Shown one piece after another: positions 17,431 through 26,289 of a DNA stretch of 64,000 nt. The translations under genes and the position numbers were made by a program. Each line of letters begins with the position of its first letter. Position 1 is the first letter of the stretch. The DNA lies in NCBI RefSeq assembly GCF_042665525.1, contig NZ_JBHTCQ010000005.1, forward strand, positions 62,001 to 126,000, in the 5' to 3' direction. This stretch comes from Allobogoriella alba (GTDB lineage: Bacteria > Actinomycetota > Actinomycetes > Actinomycetales > Actinomycetaceae). The notes beneath the pieces are model-generated. The model made no database searches. It worked only from the letters and a program-made list of their open reading frames with translations, and was not told the DNA's origin.

Positions 17431-18861
17431 TCAGTCGCGCTCGGCGACCAGCTCCCGACGCGAGGCGTACCGTTCCCGGACCTCCGGCGTCGCCTCGGCC
17501 TCGACCGTGCGGACCCTCGAGGTCTGCCAGGTCGGCGGCTCGTCCGTCGCGGCGAGCACCCACGCAGCCTGGCGCGCCGCGCCGTCGGCGACGTACTCGC
17601 CGGGGTCAGGCACGTGCACCGGTCGGCCGAGGATCGCCGGAGCCACCTGCTGGACCGCCGTGGACCGCGCGCCGCCGCCGATGAGCTGGATCCGTTCGAC
17701 CGGCACACCGAGTGCCTCCACGGCCGCCAGCCCGTCCGCCTGCCCGCACAGCAGCCCCTCGACGGCGGCCCGGGCGAGGTTCTCCCGGGTCATGCCGGCC
17801 ACCGACAGGCCGAGCAGCGACCCGGTAGCCCGCGGGAGGTTCGGGGTGCGCTCCCCCTCGAGGTACGGCACCAGGGTCAGTCCACCGGCACCGGGCGCAC
17901 CGGCCAGCGCGAGCTCGGCGAGGCCGGCATGGTCCACCCCGAGCAGCGTCGCGGTCGCGTCCAGCACACGGCTCCCGTTCAGGGTGACCGCCAGCGGGAG
18001 GAACGCGCCGGTCGCATCGGCGAAGCCGTTGACCGTCCCGCTCGGGTCGTCCACCGGCTCCGGCGCGACGGCGGACACGACCCCGGAGGTCCCGATCGAG
18101 ATCGCCACGTCACCGCGCCTCATCCCGAGCCCGAGCGCGGCCGAGGCGTTGTCACCGGCTCCGGGGCCGAGCGCGAGGTGCCCGAGACCGGCCGAGACGT
18201 CACCGATGCCGGCGGTCTGGTTCGGGCCGAGCACCCGCGGCAGCACGACGTCGTCCGCGTCATCCCGCCGCAGGGCCATGGCGAGCAGCTCCCGTCGATA
18301 CTCCCCCGCCGCGGCGTCGAAGTAGCCGGTGCCCGAGGCGTCCGAGCGGTCGGTGGCGAGCGTGTCGAGCGCCTGCGCGCCGGAGAGCTTCCAGGTGAGC
18401 CAGTCGTGCGGCAGCGCGACGGCGGACACCCGGGCGGCGTGCTCCGGCTCGTGGTCCGCGAGCCACCGCAGCTTGGTGACCGTGAGCGAGGCGACGAGCA
18501 CGGACCCCGTCGCCCCGGACCACGCCCCGGGACCGCCGAGCTCGGCGATGAGGTCCTCCGCCGCATCCGCGCTTCGCGTGTCGTTCCACAGCAGCGCGGG
18601 CCGGATGACCTCGCCGTCGGCGTCCAGCGCGACCATCCCGTGCTGCTGCCCGCCCACGGAGACGGCCGCGACGTCGTCCAGACCACCGGCGGCAGCCACG
18701 GCCGCCTGGAGGGCGTCCCACCAGGCGGCCGGGTCCACCTCGGTGCCGTCCGGGTGTGGCGCCTGACCGAAGCGGCGCAGTGCACCCGTCTCGGCGTCGC
18801 GGACGACGACCTTGCAGGACTGGGTCGAGGAGTCGATCCCCGCGACCAGCTGGTCGCTCAT
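17431..18861 (-). CDS. xylB: xylulokinase
   Basis: Cytoplasmic FGGY-family kinase of 476 residues that phosphorylates D-xylulose to xylulose 5-phosphate. The start MSDQLVAGIDSSTQSCKVVV gives the phosphate-binding loop at once, 11 bases after the xylA stop. The sugar-binding part has GGQQHGMVALD, typical of xylulokinases, and the C-terminal actin-like domain has LIGGGARSTAVQQVAPAIL and PGEYVADGAARQAAW. Together with xylA it forms the xylose catabolic operon controlled by the divergent ROK regulator. Confidence 0.95.
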   Translation of the reverse strand: MSDQLVAGIDSSTQSCKVVVRDAETGALRRFGQAPHPDGTEVDPAAWWDALQAAVAAAGGLDDVAAVSVGGQQHGMVALDADGEVIRPALLWNDTRSADAAEDLIAELGGPGAWSGATGSVLVASLTVTKLRWLADHEPEHAARVSAVALPHDWLTWKLSGAQALDTLATDRSDASGTGYFDAAAGEYRRELLAMALRRDDADDVVLPRVLGPNQTAGIGDVSAGLGHLALGPGAGDNASAALGLGMRRGDVAISIGTSGVVSAVAPEPVDDPSGTVNGFADATGAFLPLAVTLNGSRVLDATATLLGVDHAGLAELALAGAPGAGGLTLVPYLEGERTPNLPRATGSLLGLSVAGMTRENLARAAVEGLLCGQADGLAAVEALGVPVERIQLIGGGARSTAVQQVAPAILGRPVHVPDPGEYVADGAARQAAWVLAATDEPPTWQTSRVRTVEAEATPEVRERYASRRELVAERD

Positions 18862-18872
18862 CTCTCCCCCGC

Positions 18873-20054
18873 TCAGCCGACGAGGTGCGCCATCGCGAGC
18901 TGGTTCAGACGAACGAACCCGTACTCGCGTTCGGCTGCGGCGTCGGCGTCGAAGTCCTCGAAGGCGCTGCGGTCGGCGAGCAGGTCCTGGATCGTCTCGC
19001 CGGCGCCGAGCGTCGGCTGGGCGAGCTCGAGGACGCCGGCCTTCTCGAACGCGGCCTGGACCTCGGGGTCGGCCCGGTAGGCCTTGGCCTTCTCGGCGAG
19101 CAGGAGGTACATCTCCATGTTCGCCGCGGCCGACTCCCACACGCCCTCCATGCCCTCGGTGCGGGACGGCTTGTAGTCGAAGTGGCGCGGGCCGTCGTAG
19201 GTCGGTCCGCCGCCGGGGAAGCCGTTCTCGACGAGGTCGACGGTGAAGAACGCGGAGAGCAGGTCGCCGTGGCCGAAGACGAGGTCCTGGTCGTACTTGA
19301 TGGACCGCTGGCCGTTGAGGTCGATGTGGAAGAGCTTGCCCGCCCACAGCGCCTGGGCGATGCCGTGGGTGTAGTTGAGGCCGGCCATCTGCTCGTGCCC
19401 GGTCTCCGGGTTGAGCCCCACGATGTCGCCGTTGTCGAGCTTGGCGATGAGGCCGAGCGCATGCCCGACGGTGGGCAGCAGGATGTCTCCGCGGGGCTCG
19501 TTGGGCTTCGGCTCGAGGGCGACCCTGAGGTCGTAGCCCTGCTGCTTGATGTACGCGGCGACGGTGTCGATGCCCTCCGCGTAGCGGTCGAGGGCGGCGT
19601 TGACGTCCTTGGCGCCGTCGTACTCGCTGCCCTCGCGGCCGCCCCACATGACGAACGTCGTGGCGCCGAGCTCCGCGGCGAGGTCGACGTTGCGGAGCAG
19701 CTTGCGCAGGCCGAACCGGCGGACCGAGCGGTCGTTCGAGGTCAGCGCACCGTCCTTGAACACCGGGTGGGTGAAGGTGTTGGTGGTGACCATCTCGACG
19801 ACGAGGCCGGCGTCGTCCACCGCCTTCTTGAAGGTCCGCAGGATGTCCGCGCGGGTCGCGTCGTCGGAGCCGAACGGCACGACGTCGTCATCGTGGAAGG
19901 TGACGCCCCAGGCGCCCAGCTCGGCCAGCTTCGTGGCGTACTCCCACGGGTCGAGCGCGGGACGGGAGGCGTCTCCGAACTGGTCTCGGGCGGTCCAGCC
20001 GACGGTCCACAGACCGAAGGAGAAGCGGTCGTCGGGAGTGGGCGTGCGCACCAT
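18873..20054 (-). CDS. xylA: xylose isomerase
   Basis: Converts D-xylose to D-xylulose; 393 residues, the usual length of the actinobacterial (short) class. The start MVRTPTPDDRFSFGLWTVGW is the conserved N-terminus; a frame extending 168 bases further upstream is rejected. Catalytic and metal ligands are seen in VTFHDDDVVPFG (active histidine about residue 54), LEPKPNEPRGD (metal glutamate), NPETGHEQMAG, and HIDLNGQRSIKYDQDLVFG. It is the first gene of the operon with xylB 11 bases downstream. A promoter-like TTGACC-N18-TAAGTT precedes it. Confidence 0.97.
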   Translation of the reverse strand: MVRTPTPDDRFSFGLWTVGWTARDQFGDASRPALDPWEYATKLAELGAWGVTFHDDDVVPFGSDDATRADILRTFKKAVDDAGLVVEMVTTNTFTHPVFKDGALTSNDRSVRRFGLRKLLRNVDLAAELGATTFVMWGGREGSEYDGAKDVNAALDRYAEGIDTVAAYIKQQGYDLRVALEPKPNEPRGDILLPTVGHALGLIAKLDNGDIVGLNPETGHEQMAGLNYTHGIAQALWAGKLFHIDLNGQRSIKYDQDLVFGHGDLLSAFFTVDLVENGFPGGGPTYDGPRHFDYKPSRTEGMEGVWESAAANMEMYLLLAEKAKAYRADPEVQAAFEKAGVLELAQPTLGAGETIQDLLADRSAFEDFDADAAAEREYGFVRLNQLAMAHLVG

Positions 20055-20104
20055 GGTGGGCTCCGTTCCTGTCTCGTCCTCGAGGGAGATTTGTTGTCCT
20101 GTGA

Positions 20105-20134
20105 AACTTACGTCCGCGTTCGGAGTAGGGTCAA
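20105..20134 (-). promoter_or_regulatory. xylA promoter candidate
   Basis: On the minus strand, TTGACC, an 18-base spacer and TAAGTT, placing transcription about 40 bases before the xylA start. The 84-base gap to the divergent regulator start must also hold its operator; no clear palindrome was found. Confidence 0.5.
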
Positions 20135-20138
20135 GCCC

Positions 20139-21401
20139 GTGACCCGACGTGAAGCCAGCCGCGGGACGACCCTCGCGAGGCGTCGTGACCACGCCGCCCG
20201 TCAGTCGTCGCTGCGCGAGCACAACCTCGCCGTCGTGTGCCGGACCGTGTTCGCCTCCCCGACCCCGATCTCGCGTGCCCGGCTCGCCGCGGAGACCGGC
20301 ATGACGCGGTCGACCGTCTCACGTCTCACCGAGGAGCTCGTCCGGGCGGGGCTCATCGCCGAGCGCGACGCCGACGGCAGCGGGCGGCCCGGACGACCCG
20401 CCGTGCCGCTCGCGCCCGCAGGCGGTTCCGTTGCGGGGCTCGGGCTGCACGTGAACGTCGACTACATGGCCGGCCGGGTCGTCGACCTGACCGGAGCCGT
20501 GCTGGCCGAGGAGATCCTGGAGGGCGACTTCGAGGGCTCCGACCCGGCGGAGGTCCTGCCGCGGGCCGCCGCACTGGCGGCCCGGCTGGTCCGCAGTGCG
20601 GCTGCCGGCGGTGCACGGGTCGCGCGCGCGTGCCTCGGGCTCCCCGGACTCGTGGACTCCGGGTCCGGGCGGCTGCTGCTCGCGCCGAACCTGGGCTGGC
20701 GCGACGTCACGCCGAGCGCGCTCATGGGTTCCGGGATGCTCCCCGGTGACGTCCCGCTGGAGATCGACAACGACGCGCACCTCGCCGCGTACGGCATCGC
20801 GCACGCCGCTCCCGGGCGGGTGGCGGAGCGCGACACGTTCGTCTATGTGGCCGGCGACGTCGGCGTCGGAGCCGCCATCGTCAGCGGCGGGCGCGTCGTG
20901 GGCGGCCAGCACGGCTGGGCGGGCGAGATCGGGCACGTCTCCGTCGAGCCGGTCGGTCCGGCCTGCCACTGCGGGGCCCGCGGCTGCCTCGAGGTGTACG
21001 CCGGCCGGCACGCCGTGCTCGCGGCCGCCGGCCTGCCCGCGTCGTCCACCGGCTCGGACCTCGCGGCCGCGGTGGCGTCCGGGGACGCGCGGGCGCGCTC
21101 CGCCGTCGACCGGGCGGCCTGGGCCCTGGGGATCGCGCTCGCGTCCACGGTCAACATCGTCGACGTCGACGAGATCGTGCTCGGCACCGGGTTCGTGCCG
21201 CTCGTCGACGCCCTGTGCCCGGGCATCGACAAGGAGCTCCGCGTCCGCACGCTCGCCGCACCGTGGTCCGCGGTCACCCTGCGCGCGGCTCCCGTGGACC
21301 CGACGCCGGCGGCGACCGGGGGCGCCGTCCGCGCACTGGAGTCCGTCATCACCGACCCGGCCTCGTGGATCGGCGGCACCGCCGTCACAGCCGCGGTCTG
21401 A
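20139..21401 (+). CDS. xylR: ROK family transcriptional repressor, likely XylR
   Basis: A 420-residue regulator, divergent from xylA. The GTG start was chosen because it opens the DNA-binding domain region directly and fits the family length; the much longer frame upstream is a shadow of xylAB. An N-terminal winged helix has PISRARLAAETGMTRSTVSR near residues 47-66. The C-terminal sugar-kinase-like ROK domain has GEIGHVSVEP and the zinc motif CHCGARGCLE. Repressors of this kind leave their operator when xylose is bound. The local xylAB operon is the evident target. Confidence 0.88.
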   Translation: MTRREASRGTTLARRRDHAARQSSLREHNLAVVCRTVFASPTPISRARLAAETGMTRSTVSRLTEELVRAGLIAERDADGSGRPGRPAVPLAPAGGSVAGLGLHVNVDYMAGRVVDLTGAVLAEEILEGDFEGSDPAEVLPRAAALAARLVRSAAAGGARVARACLGLPGLVDSGSGRLLLAPNLGWRDVTPSALMGSGMLPGDVPLEIDNDAHLAAYGIAHAAPGRVAERDTFVYVAGDVGVGAAIVSGGRVVGGQHGWAGEIGHVSVEPVGPACHCGARGCLEVYAGRHAVLAAAGLPASSTGSDLAAAVASGDARARSAVDRAAWALGIALASTVNIVDVDEIVLGTGFVPLVDALCPGIDKELRVRTLAAPWSAVTLRAAPVDPTPAATGGAVRALESVITDPASWIGGTAVTAAV

Positions 21402-21474
21402 CACCCACCCGATCCGGCCCCGCGTGACCGTCTCGGGGCTGATGAGGGCGCCAGCCGCGCGCTAGCCTGCCACG

Positions 21475-22164
21475 GTGGACGTCCGCCGGAGCGGGAACCC
21501 GATGATCCGGGCGGTCTCGTCCGGGCTGCGGTGGTTCAACGCGCGCCACCCGTGGAGCCACAACGACCGCTTCCACGGCTGGATCCTGCGGCGCCCGCCG
21601 CGGCGCCGTCGGCGAGCGCTCGACGTCGGGTGCGGCACGGGTCTGCTGGTGTCCCGGCTCGCGGGCACCTTCGACGAGGTGGTCGGTATCGACGCCGACG
21701 CGACCATGGCGGTACGGGCGGCGCAGCGCCTCGCCGGGTCTCCCGGCGTTACCATCCGCCACCAGCGCCTCCAGGACGTCACCGGCCGGTTCGACCTCGT
21801 CACCTTCGTCGCGTCCCTCCACCACATGCCGCTGGAGGAGGGCCTGCGCCATGCGGGGGACCTGGTCGCACCCGGTGGCCGGCTCCGGGTCGTGGGCGTG
21901 GCGCGGCCGGCCACGCCCGTCGACCTGGCCTACGACGTCGCGTCGGCGCTGCTCAACCCGCTGGTGGGGCTGGTCAAACATCCCCGGGCGGTGCGGACCC
22001 CGGGCCCGTCCGACCCGACGCCGGTGCGGGACGCGACCGAGTCCGTGGACGAGATCGCTCGGGTGGCGCGGCGCGTCCTGCCCGGCGCGGTCGTCCGCCG
22101 GCGGCTGTTCTTCCGCTACACCCTCGAGTGGGGCAGGCCGACCGGCCGGTTGGCACGGAAATGA
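21475..22164 (+). CDS. class I SAM-dependent methyltransferase
   Basis: A 229-residue protein with a Rossmann-type methyltransferase core. The cofactor motif ALDVGCGTGLLVSRLAG is at about residues 43-59, followed by VVGIDADATM (acidic end of strand 2) and FDLVTFVASLHHMPLEEGL, and APGGRLRVVGVA. This is the ubiquinone/menaquinone or small-molecule methyltransferase type (Methyltransf_11/25); substrate is unknown. The start is GTG with no strong ribosome site. The stop codon lies within a 19-base direct repeat. It converges on the acyl-CoA dehydrogenase-like gene and is not linked to other metabolic genes. Confidence 0.85.
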   Translation: MDVRRSGNPMIRAVSSGLRWFNARHPWSHNDRFHGWILRRPPRRRRRALDVGCGTGLLVSRLAGTFDEVVGIDADATMAVRAAQRLAGSPGVTIRHQRLQDVTGRFDLVTFVASLHHMPLEEGLRHAGDLVAPGGRLRVVGVARPATPVDLAYDVASALLNPLVGLVKHPRAVRTPGPSDPTPVRDATESVDEIARVARRVLPGAVVRRRLFFRYTLEWGRPTGRLARK

Positions 22165-22189
22165 CGACTCGGCACGGAAGTGACGACTC
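22152..22189 (+). repeat. 19-base tandem duplication across a stop codon
   Basis: Two copies of GGCACGGAARTGACGACTC in tandem, with one base different. The first copy holds the TGA stop of the methyltransferase gene and the second re-creates the same stop context. Confidence 0.8.
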
Positions 22190-22201
22190 GGCGGGAGGAG
22201 G

Positions 22202-23353
22202 TCAGGAGTCCTTCTGGGTGACGGGGCCCAGCAGGGCGTTCGCCCAGGCGCCGTGCACGGACTCGTCGTCGCTCGGGTGGAACAGACCGGCCAGCACGTC
22301 ACGGTAGAGCCGGGACAGCTCGTTGGTGTTGGCGTACATCCCGCCGCCGGAGACACGGACGGCCTTGGTCACGACGTCCAGGGCGACCTCCGTGGCGCGC
22401 GACTTCAGCGCCGAGAACCGCGGCAGGGTGAACGGGCCGACCTCGACGCCCTCGTCCACCTCGCGGGCACGGGCCGCCAGCTGCGGCAGCACCGAGTCGA
22501 GCTGCATGGCGGCGTCCGCCAGGCGCCACCGGATGTCGGCGTCGTCGGCATACGGCCGACCGTCGTTCTTGAGGCTGGTGCGCCGCCGGACCGTCTCGGT
22601 GGCGAGCTCCACCGCCCGCTCGGCGATCCCCGTGTAGACGGCGGCGAGGAGCACCTCGAAGGTGGTGAAGATGCCGACGACGAACGGGTCCGTCGTCGGG
22701 CCGGGCGGCAGGCGCCGCACCACGCGGTCCGCGGGTGCGTGCGCGCCGTCGAGGCGGGTGGCGAAGGATTGCGACGCGCGCATGCCGAGCACGTCCCACT
22801 CCCCCACCTGCTCGGTGCCGTCACGGGGGACGAACCCCCAGACGTTGACCTTCTCGCCCTCCGCCGTCGTCTCGGTGCCGAAGGTGCCCAGCCGGGTCCA
22901 GACCGGCGCCAGCGAGGTGAAGATCTTCAGGCCGTGGAAGGTGTAGCCGCCCGTGCCGTCGGGCCGTGCCTCGCTCACCGAGGCGAACAGGACCAGGTCG
23001 TTGCCGGGCTCGGAGACCCCGAACGCGAACAGCTCGCCGGCCGCGGCCTCCTCGAGCACGAAATCCAGCGACCGGTCACCGGTGGCACGCACCGCGTTCG
23101 CGACGGCGACCCACACCTGGTGCATGTTGATCCCGAGCGCCGTGGCCGGGGCGGCAGCCGCGAGCCGCCGCTGCTCGCGCGTCATCTCCTCGAGGCTCAG
23201 CCCGCCCCCGCCGAGCTCCGTCGGCACCATGGCGGTGAGGTAGCCCGCGGCGCGCAGGTCCGCCAGGTCCTCGTGGGGGAAGGTGTTCTCGGCGTCGTAC
23301 CGCGCGGCGCGGGAACGGATGCGGTCGAGCAGGTCCTCCGGCAGATGGCTCAC
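22202..23353 (-). CDS. acyl-CoA dehydrogenase-fold flavoprotein
   Basis: A 383-residue member of the acyl-CoA dehydrogenase superfamily. An N-terminal helical domain with MVPTELGGGGLSLEEM, a middle beta domain with FGVSEPGNDL and LKIFTSLAPVWT, and a C-terminal helical bundle ending in VSGGGMYANTNELSRLYRDV and FHPSDDESVHGAW are seen. The end resembles the flavin-dependent monooxygenase branch (DszC/HsaA-like), where reduced flavin activates oxygen, more than classical fatty acyl-CoA oxidation, and no electron-transfer flavoprotein or thiolase genes are near. The substrate is open. It is set off from the arabinose operon upstream by a large inverted repeat. Confidence 0.82.
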   Translation of the reverse strand: MSHLPEDLLDRIRSRAARYDAENTFPHEDLADLRAAGYLTAMVPTELGGGGLSLEEMTREQRRLAAAAPATALGINMHQVWVAVANAVRATGDRSLDFVLEEAAAGELFAFGVSEPGNDLVLFASVSEARPDGTGGYTFHGLKIFTSLAPVWTRLGTFGTETTAEGEKVNVWGFVPRDGTEQVGEWDVLGMRASQSFATRLDGAHAPADRVVRRLPPGPTTDPFVVGIFTTFEVLLAAVYTGIAERAVELATETVRRRTSLKNDGRPYADDADIRWRLADAAMQLDSVLPQLAARAREVDEGVEVGPFTLPRFSALKSRATEVALDVVTKAVRVSGGGMYANTNELSRLYRDVLAGLFHPSDDESVHGAWANALLGPVTQKDS

Positions 23354-23395
23354 GGCACGGGAACCGCGCTGCGCGGCGCATCATTCCCGCGCTCA

Positions 23396-23448
23396 CGCGT
23401 AGCCGGACGTTCCGAGGGCCGGGCGGCCCCTGTACGTCCGGCTACGCG
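23396..23448. terminator. long inverted repeat ending the arabinose/sugar importer operon
   Basis: Perfect 15-base arms CGCGTAGCCGGACGT and ACGTCCGGCTACGCG, 23 bases apart, with a second stem GGGCC/GGCCC inside the loop. It begins 7 bases after the mmsB stop on the minus strand. It could act as terminator, as RNA 3'-end protector or form a cruciform. Confidence 0.75.
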
Positions 23449-23455
23449 GGCGGGC

Positions 23456-24637
23456 TCAGCGGGTGGCCTGGGCGCGCCGCTTGTTGTAGATGTCGAACGC
23501 CACGGCGAGCAGCAGCACGATGCCCTTGACCACCGACTGCATCGGCTGGCCGACGTCCAGCAGGTCCATGCCGTTGGACATCACCGCCATGAACAGGCCA
23601 CCGACGAGCGCCCCGACCACGGTGCCGACACCGCCGGTGACCGCCGCGCCGCCGACGAAGGCGGCCGCGATGGCGTCGAGCTCGAACATGTTGCCGGCGT
23701 TCGGCTGCGCGCTGTTGAACTTCGAGGCGTAGACGATGCCGGCGATCGAGGCCAGCACACCCATGTTGACGAAGAGGAGGAAGCTGACCCGCTTCGTGTT
23801 CACGCCGGACAGCTGGGCCGCGGACAGGTTGCCGCCCATCGCATAGATGTGCCGCCCGAACACGCTGCGCTTGGTGACGAACCCGTAGATCAGGACCAGC
23901 GCGGCGAGGATGAGCAGCACGATCGGCATGCCGCGCGCATACGCGAGCCGCTGCGCGATCGCCATGACCACCGCTCCGACGAGCACGATCTTGAGGATGA
24001 AGAGCGGGAGGGTCTCGACCGGCTGGTTGTACTCCAGCTTCGCCCGCCGAGCCCGCCACTCGAAGTAGGCGAAGCCGAGCACTCCGAAGACCCCGACGAA
24101 CAGCGTGAACGCGTCGAAGCCGGCACCGCCGAGCAGGCCGTTGAGGTATCCGCCGCCGATCTCCTGGAACGCGTCGGGCATGGGTGAGATGGAGACGTTG
24201 TCCAGCACCAGCCAGGTGAGCCCACGGAAGATGAGCATGCCGGCGAGGGTGACGATGAAGGCCGGGATCCCCACGTAGGCGACCCAGAACCCTTGCCAGA
24301 CCCCGACGACCAGACCGGTCGCGAGCGCGGCCACGACGCCGACCCACCACGGCATCCCCATCTGGACGGTGACGACGGCGGCCACGGCGCCGGTGACGGC
24401 GACCACGGAGCCGACGGAGAGGTCGATGTGCCCGGCCACGATGATCATGACCATGCCGATGGCCAGGATCAGGATGTAGGAGTACTGCCCGATCACGTCG
24501 GTGACGTTGCCCGGGGAGAGCAGGTCGCCGCCCGTGAGGACCGCGAACAGCACGATCACTGCGACGAACGCGATGTAGATGCCGCTCTGACGCAGGTTGC
24601 GCCTCAGAAGCTCGGCGATGCTCGACGTGCCGGCCAT
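23456..24637 (-). CDS. mmsB: multiple monosaccharide ABC transporter permease
   Basis: Membrane subunit (GguB/MmsB type) of a sugar importer, 393 residues, with about ten hydrophobic segments. RbsC-like permease marks are GHIDLSVGSVVAVTGAVAA near residue 70, and the late segments NMFELDAIAAAFVGGAAVTGG and GTVVGALVGGLFMAVMSNGM. It is longer than RbsC, as usual for GguB/XylH-like permeases. The gene follows mmsA after two bases and ends the operon; the strong hairpin downstream supports this. Confidence 0.93.
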   Translation of the reverse strand: MAGTSSIAELLRRNLRQSGIYIAFVAVIVLFAVLTGGDLLSPGNVTDVIGQYSYILILAIGMVMIIVAGHIDLSVGSVVAVTGAVAAVVTVQMGMPWWVGVVAALATGLVVGVWQGFWVAYVGIPAFIVTLAGMLIFRGLTWLVLDNVSISPMPDAFQEIGGGYLNGLLGGAGFDAFTLFVGVFGVLGFAYFEWRARRAKLEYNQPVETLPLFILKIVLVGAVVMAIAQRLAYARGMPIVLLILAALVLIYGFVTKRSVFGRHIYAMGGNLSAAQLSGVNTKRVSFLLFVNMGVLASIAGIVYASKFNSAQPNAGNMFELDAIAAAFVGGAAVTGGVGTVVGALVGGLFMAVMSNGMDLLDVGQPMQSVVKGIVLLLAVAFDIYNKRRAQATR

Positions 24638-24639
24638 GG

Positions 24640-26172
24640 TCAGTCCTTCTCTTTCGTCATGAGTTCCATCAGGCCCTCCTGCGTCGCACGCTCAGCGTCC
24701 ACGTCCCCGGTGATCCGACCGGCGGAGAGCGTGTAGATGCGGTCGCAGATCCCGAGCAGCTCGGGCAGCTCGGAGGAGATGACCAGCACGGCCTTCCCGG
24801 ACTCCGCGAGCTGGTTGATGATCGTGTAGATCTCGTACTTGGCGCCGACGTCGATGCCGCGAGTCGGCTCGTCGAGGATGAGCAGATCGGGCTCGGTGAA
24901 CAGCCACTTGCCGAGCACCACCTTCTGCTGGTTGCCGCCGGAGAGCTGGCCGACCACGGACATCACCGAGGGCGCCTTGATGTTCAGGTCGGCGCGATAC
25001 TTCTCGGCGACGGCGATCTCCTTGTTGCCGTCGACCCAGCCACCGCGCGCCATCTTCCTCAGGCCCGCCGCTCCGACGTTGCGCCGGATGTCCTCGATGA
25101 GGTTGAGACCGTACGTCTTGCGGTCCTCGGTGGCGTACGCGATGCCGTGCTCGATCGCCTCGCCGACGGTGCGGGTGCGGATCTCCTTGCCGTGCATGAA
25201 GACCCGCCCCCTGATGTCGCGCCCGTAGCTCTGACCGAAGACGGACATCGCCAGCTCGGTCCGCCCCGCGCCCATGAGGCCGGCGATCCCCACGACCTCG
25301 CCGGCCCGGACCGACAGTCCCGCGCCGTCGACGACGACGCGGCCCGGCTGGGTCGGGTGCATGACCGTCCAGTCCTCGAGCCGGAACACCTCCTCGCCCG
25401 GCTCGCGCGACTCACGCTCGGGGAACAGGTGGTCGAGGTCGCGCCCGACCATGCCGCGGATGATGCGCGCCGTGGTCGCGTCCGAGGAGGACATGTCCAG
25501 CGTCTCGATCGTCGAGCCGTCCCGGATCACCGTCGTCGAGTCGGCGATCTCGGCGATCTCGTTCAGCTTGTGCGAGATCATGATGCACGTGACGCCGCGG
25601 TCACGGAGCGTGCGCATCAGCCCCAGCAGGTGCTTGGAGTCCTGATCGTTCAGCGCCGCGGTGGGCTCGTCGAGGATGAGCAGGCGCACGTCCTTGGACA
25701 GCGCCTTGGCGATCTCCACGAGCTGCTGCTTGCCGACTCCCAGGGAGCCGATGGGCGTGGTCGGGTTTTCGTCGAGACCGACCTGGGCGAGCAGGTCGGC
25801 GGCTCGGGCGTTGGTCTCGTGCCAGCTGATGAATCCGCGGCGGGCACGCTCGTTGCCGAGGAAGATGTTCTCGGCGACCGACAGGTGCGGGACGAGCGCG
25901 AGCTCCTGGTGGATGATGACGATGCCACGGGCCTCGGAGTCGTTGATCGACCCGAAGGTGACCGGTTCGCCGTCGAGATGGATCTCACCCTCGTACGTCC
26001 CGGTCGGGTACACGCCGGAGAGGACCTTCATGAGGGTCGACTTGCCCGCCCCGTTCTCCCCGCAGATCGCGTGGATCTCGCCGCTGCGCACGGCCAGGGA
26101 GACGTCCTTCAGCGCGATGACGCCGGGGAATCTCTTGGTGATGGAGCGCATCTCGAGGATGTGATCGCTCAT
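24640..26172 (-). CDS. mmsA: multiple monosaccharide ABC transporter ATP-binding protein
   Basis: Energising subunit (GguA/MmsA type) with two fused ATPase domains, 510 residues. The first half has Walker A GENGAGKSTLMK, a degenerate signature LGVGKQQLVEIAKAL and Walker B LLILDEPTAAL. The second half has a Walker A lacking the lysine (GLMGAGRTELA), signature LSGGNQQKVVLGKWL and LLILDEPTRGID. Loss of the second lysine is normal in RbsA-like proteins. It sits between chvE, from which a 117-base gap with a strong hairpin separates it, and mmsB. Confidence 0.94.
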   Translation of the reverse strand: MSDHILEMRSITKRFPGVIALKDVSLAVRSGEIHAICGENGAGKSTLMKVLSGVYPTGTYEGEIHLDGEPVTFGSINDSEARGIVIIHQELALVPHLSVAENIFLGNERARRGFISWHETNARAADLLAQVGLDENPTTPIGSLGVGKQQLVEIAKALSKDVRLLILDEPTAALNDQDSKHLLGLMRTLRDRGVTCIMISHKLNEIAEIADSTTVIRDGSTIETLDMSSSDATTARIIRGMVGRDLDHLFPERESREPGEEVFRLEDWTVMHPTQPGRVVVDGAGLSVRAGEVVGIAGLMGAGRTELAMSVFGQSYGRDIRGRVFMHGKEIRTRTVGEAIEHGIAYATEDRKTYGLNLIEDIRRNVGAAGLRKMARGGWVDGNKEIAVAEKYRADLNIKAPSVMSVVGQLSGGNQQKVVLGKWLFTEPDLLILDEPTRGIDVGAKYEIYTIINQLAESGKAVLVISSELPELLGICDRIYTLSAGRITGDVDAERATQEGLMELMTKEKD

Positions 26173-26205
26173 GTGCTGTCTCCTCCTGGTCAGATGGAGG
26201 GGCAG

Positions 26206-26241
26206 GGCGGGAGGCCGCCGGAGGGATGCCGGCCTCCCGCC
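26206..26241 (-). terminator. intercistronic hairpin between chvE and mmsA
   Basis: Perfect 12-base arms GGCGGGAGGCCG and CGGCCTCCCGCC around a 12-base loop, 48 bases after the chvE stop and 33 before the mmsA start. Position and strength suggest partial termination or protection of the chvE message, which would make the binding protein in excess over the membrane parts. Confidence 0.65.
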
Positions 26242-26289
26242 CCGCCGGCCCGGGCCGACTTACGGGCGCGGGCGTTCGGGGTGGGGCTG

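Noticed and set aside
11123..17563. An open reading frame of 2146 codons on the minus strand, opposite the giant surface gene
   Set aside because: It exists because the 240-base repeats have a biased codon pattern that leaves the antisense frame free of stops. Its product is a low-complexity Val/Gly/Asp/Arg/His repeat with no signal or start context, while the plus strand has signal peptide, domains and LPDTG.
18756..20138. An N-terminal extension of the ROK regulator by 460 codons
   Set aside because: The extension runs antisense to xylA and xylB and lacks any domain; the GTG at 20139 gives the normal family length.
21417..21439. A terminator after the ROK regulator gene
   Set aside because: GCCCCG and CGGGGC can pair around 11 bases, but six pairs without a T run in such GC-rich DNA is not strong evidence.
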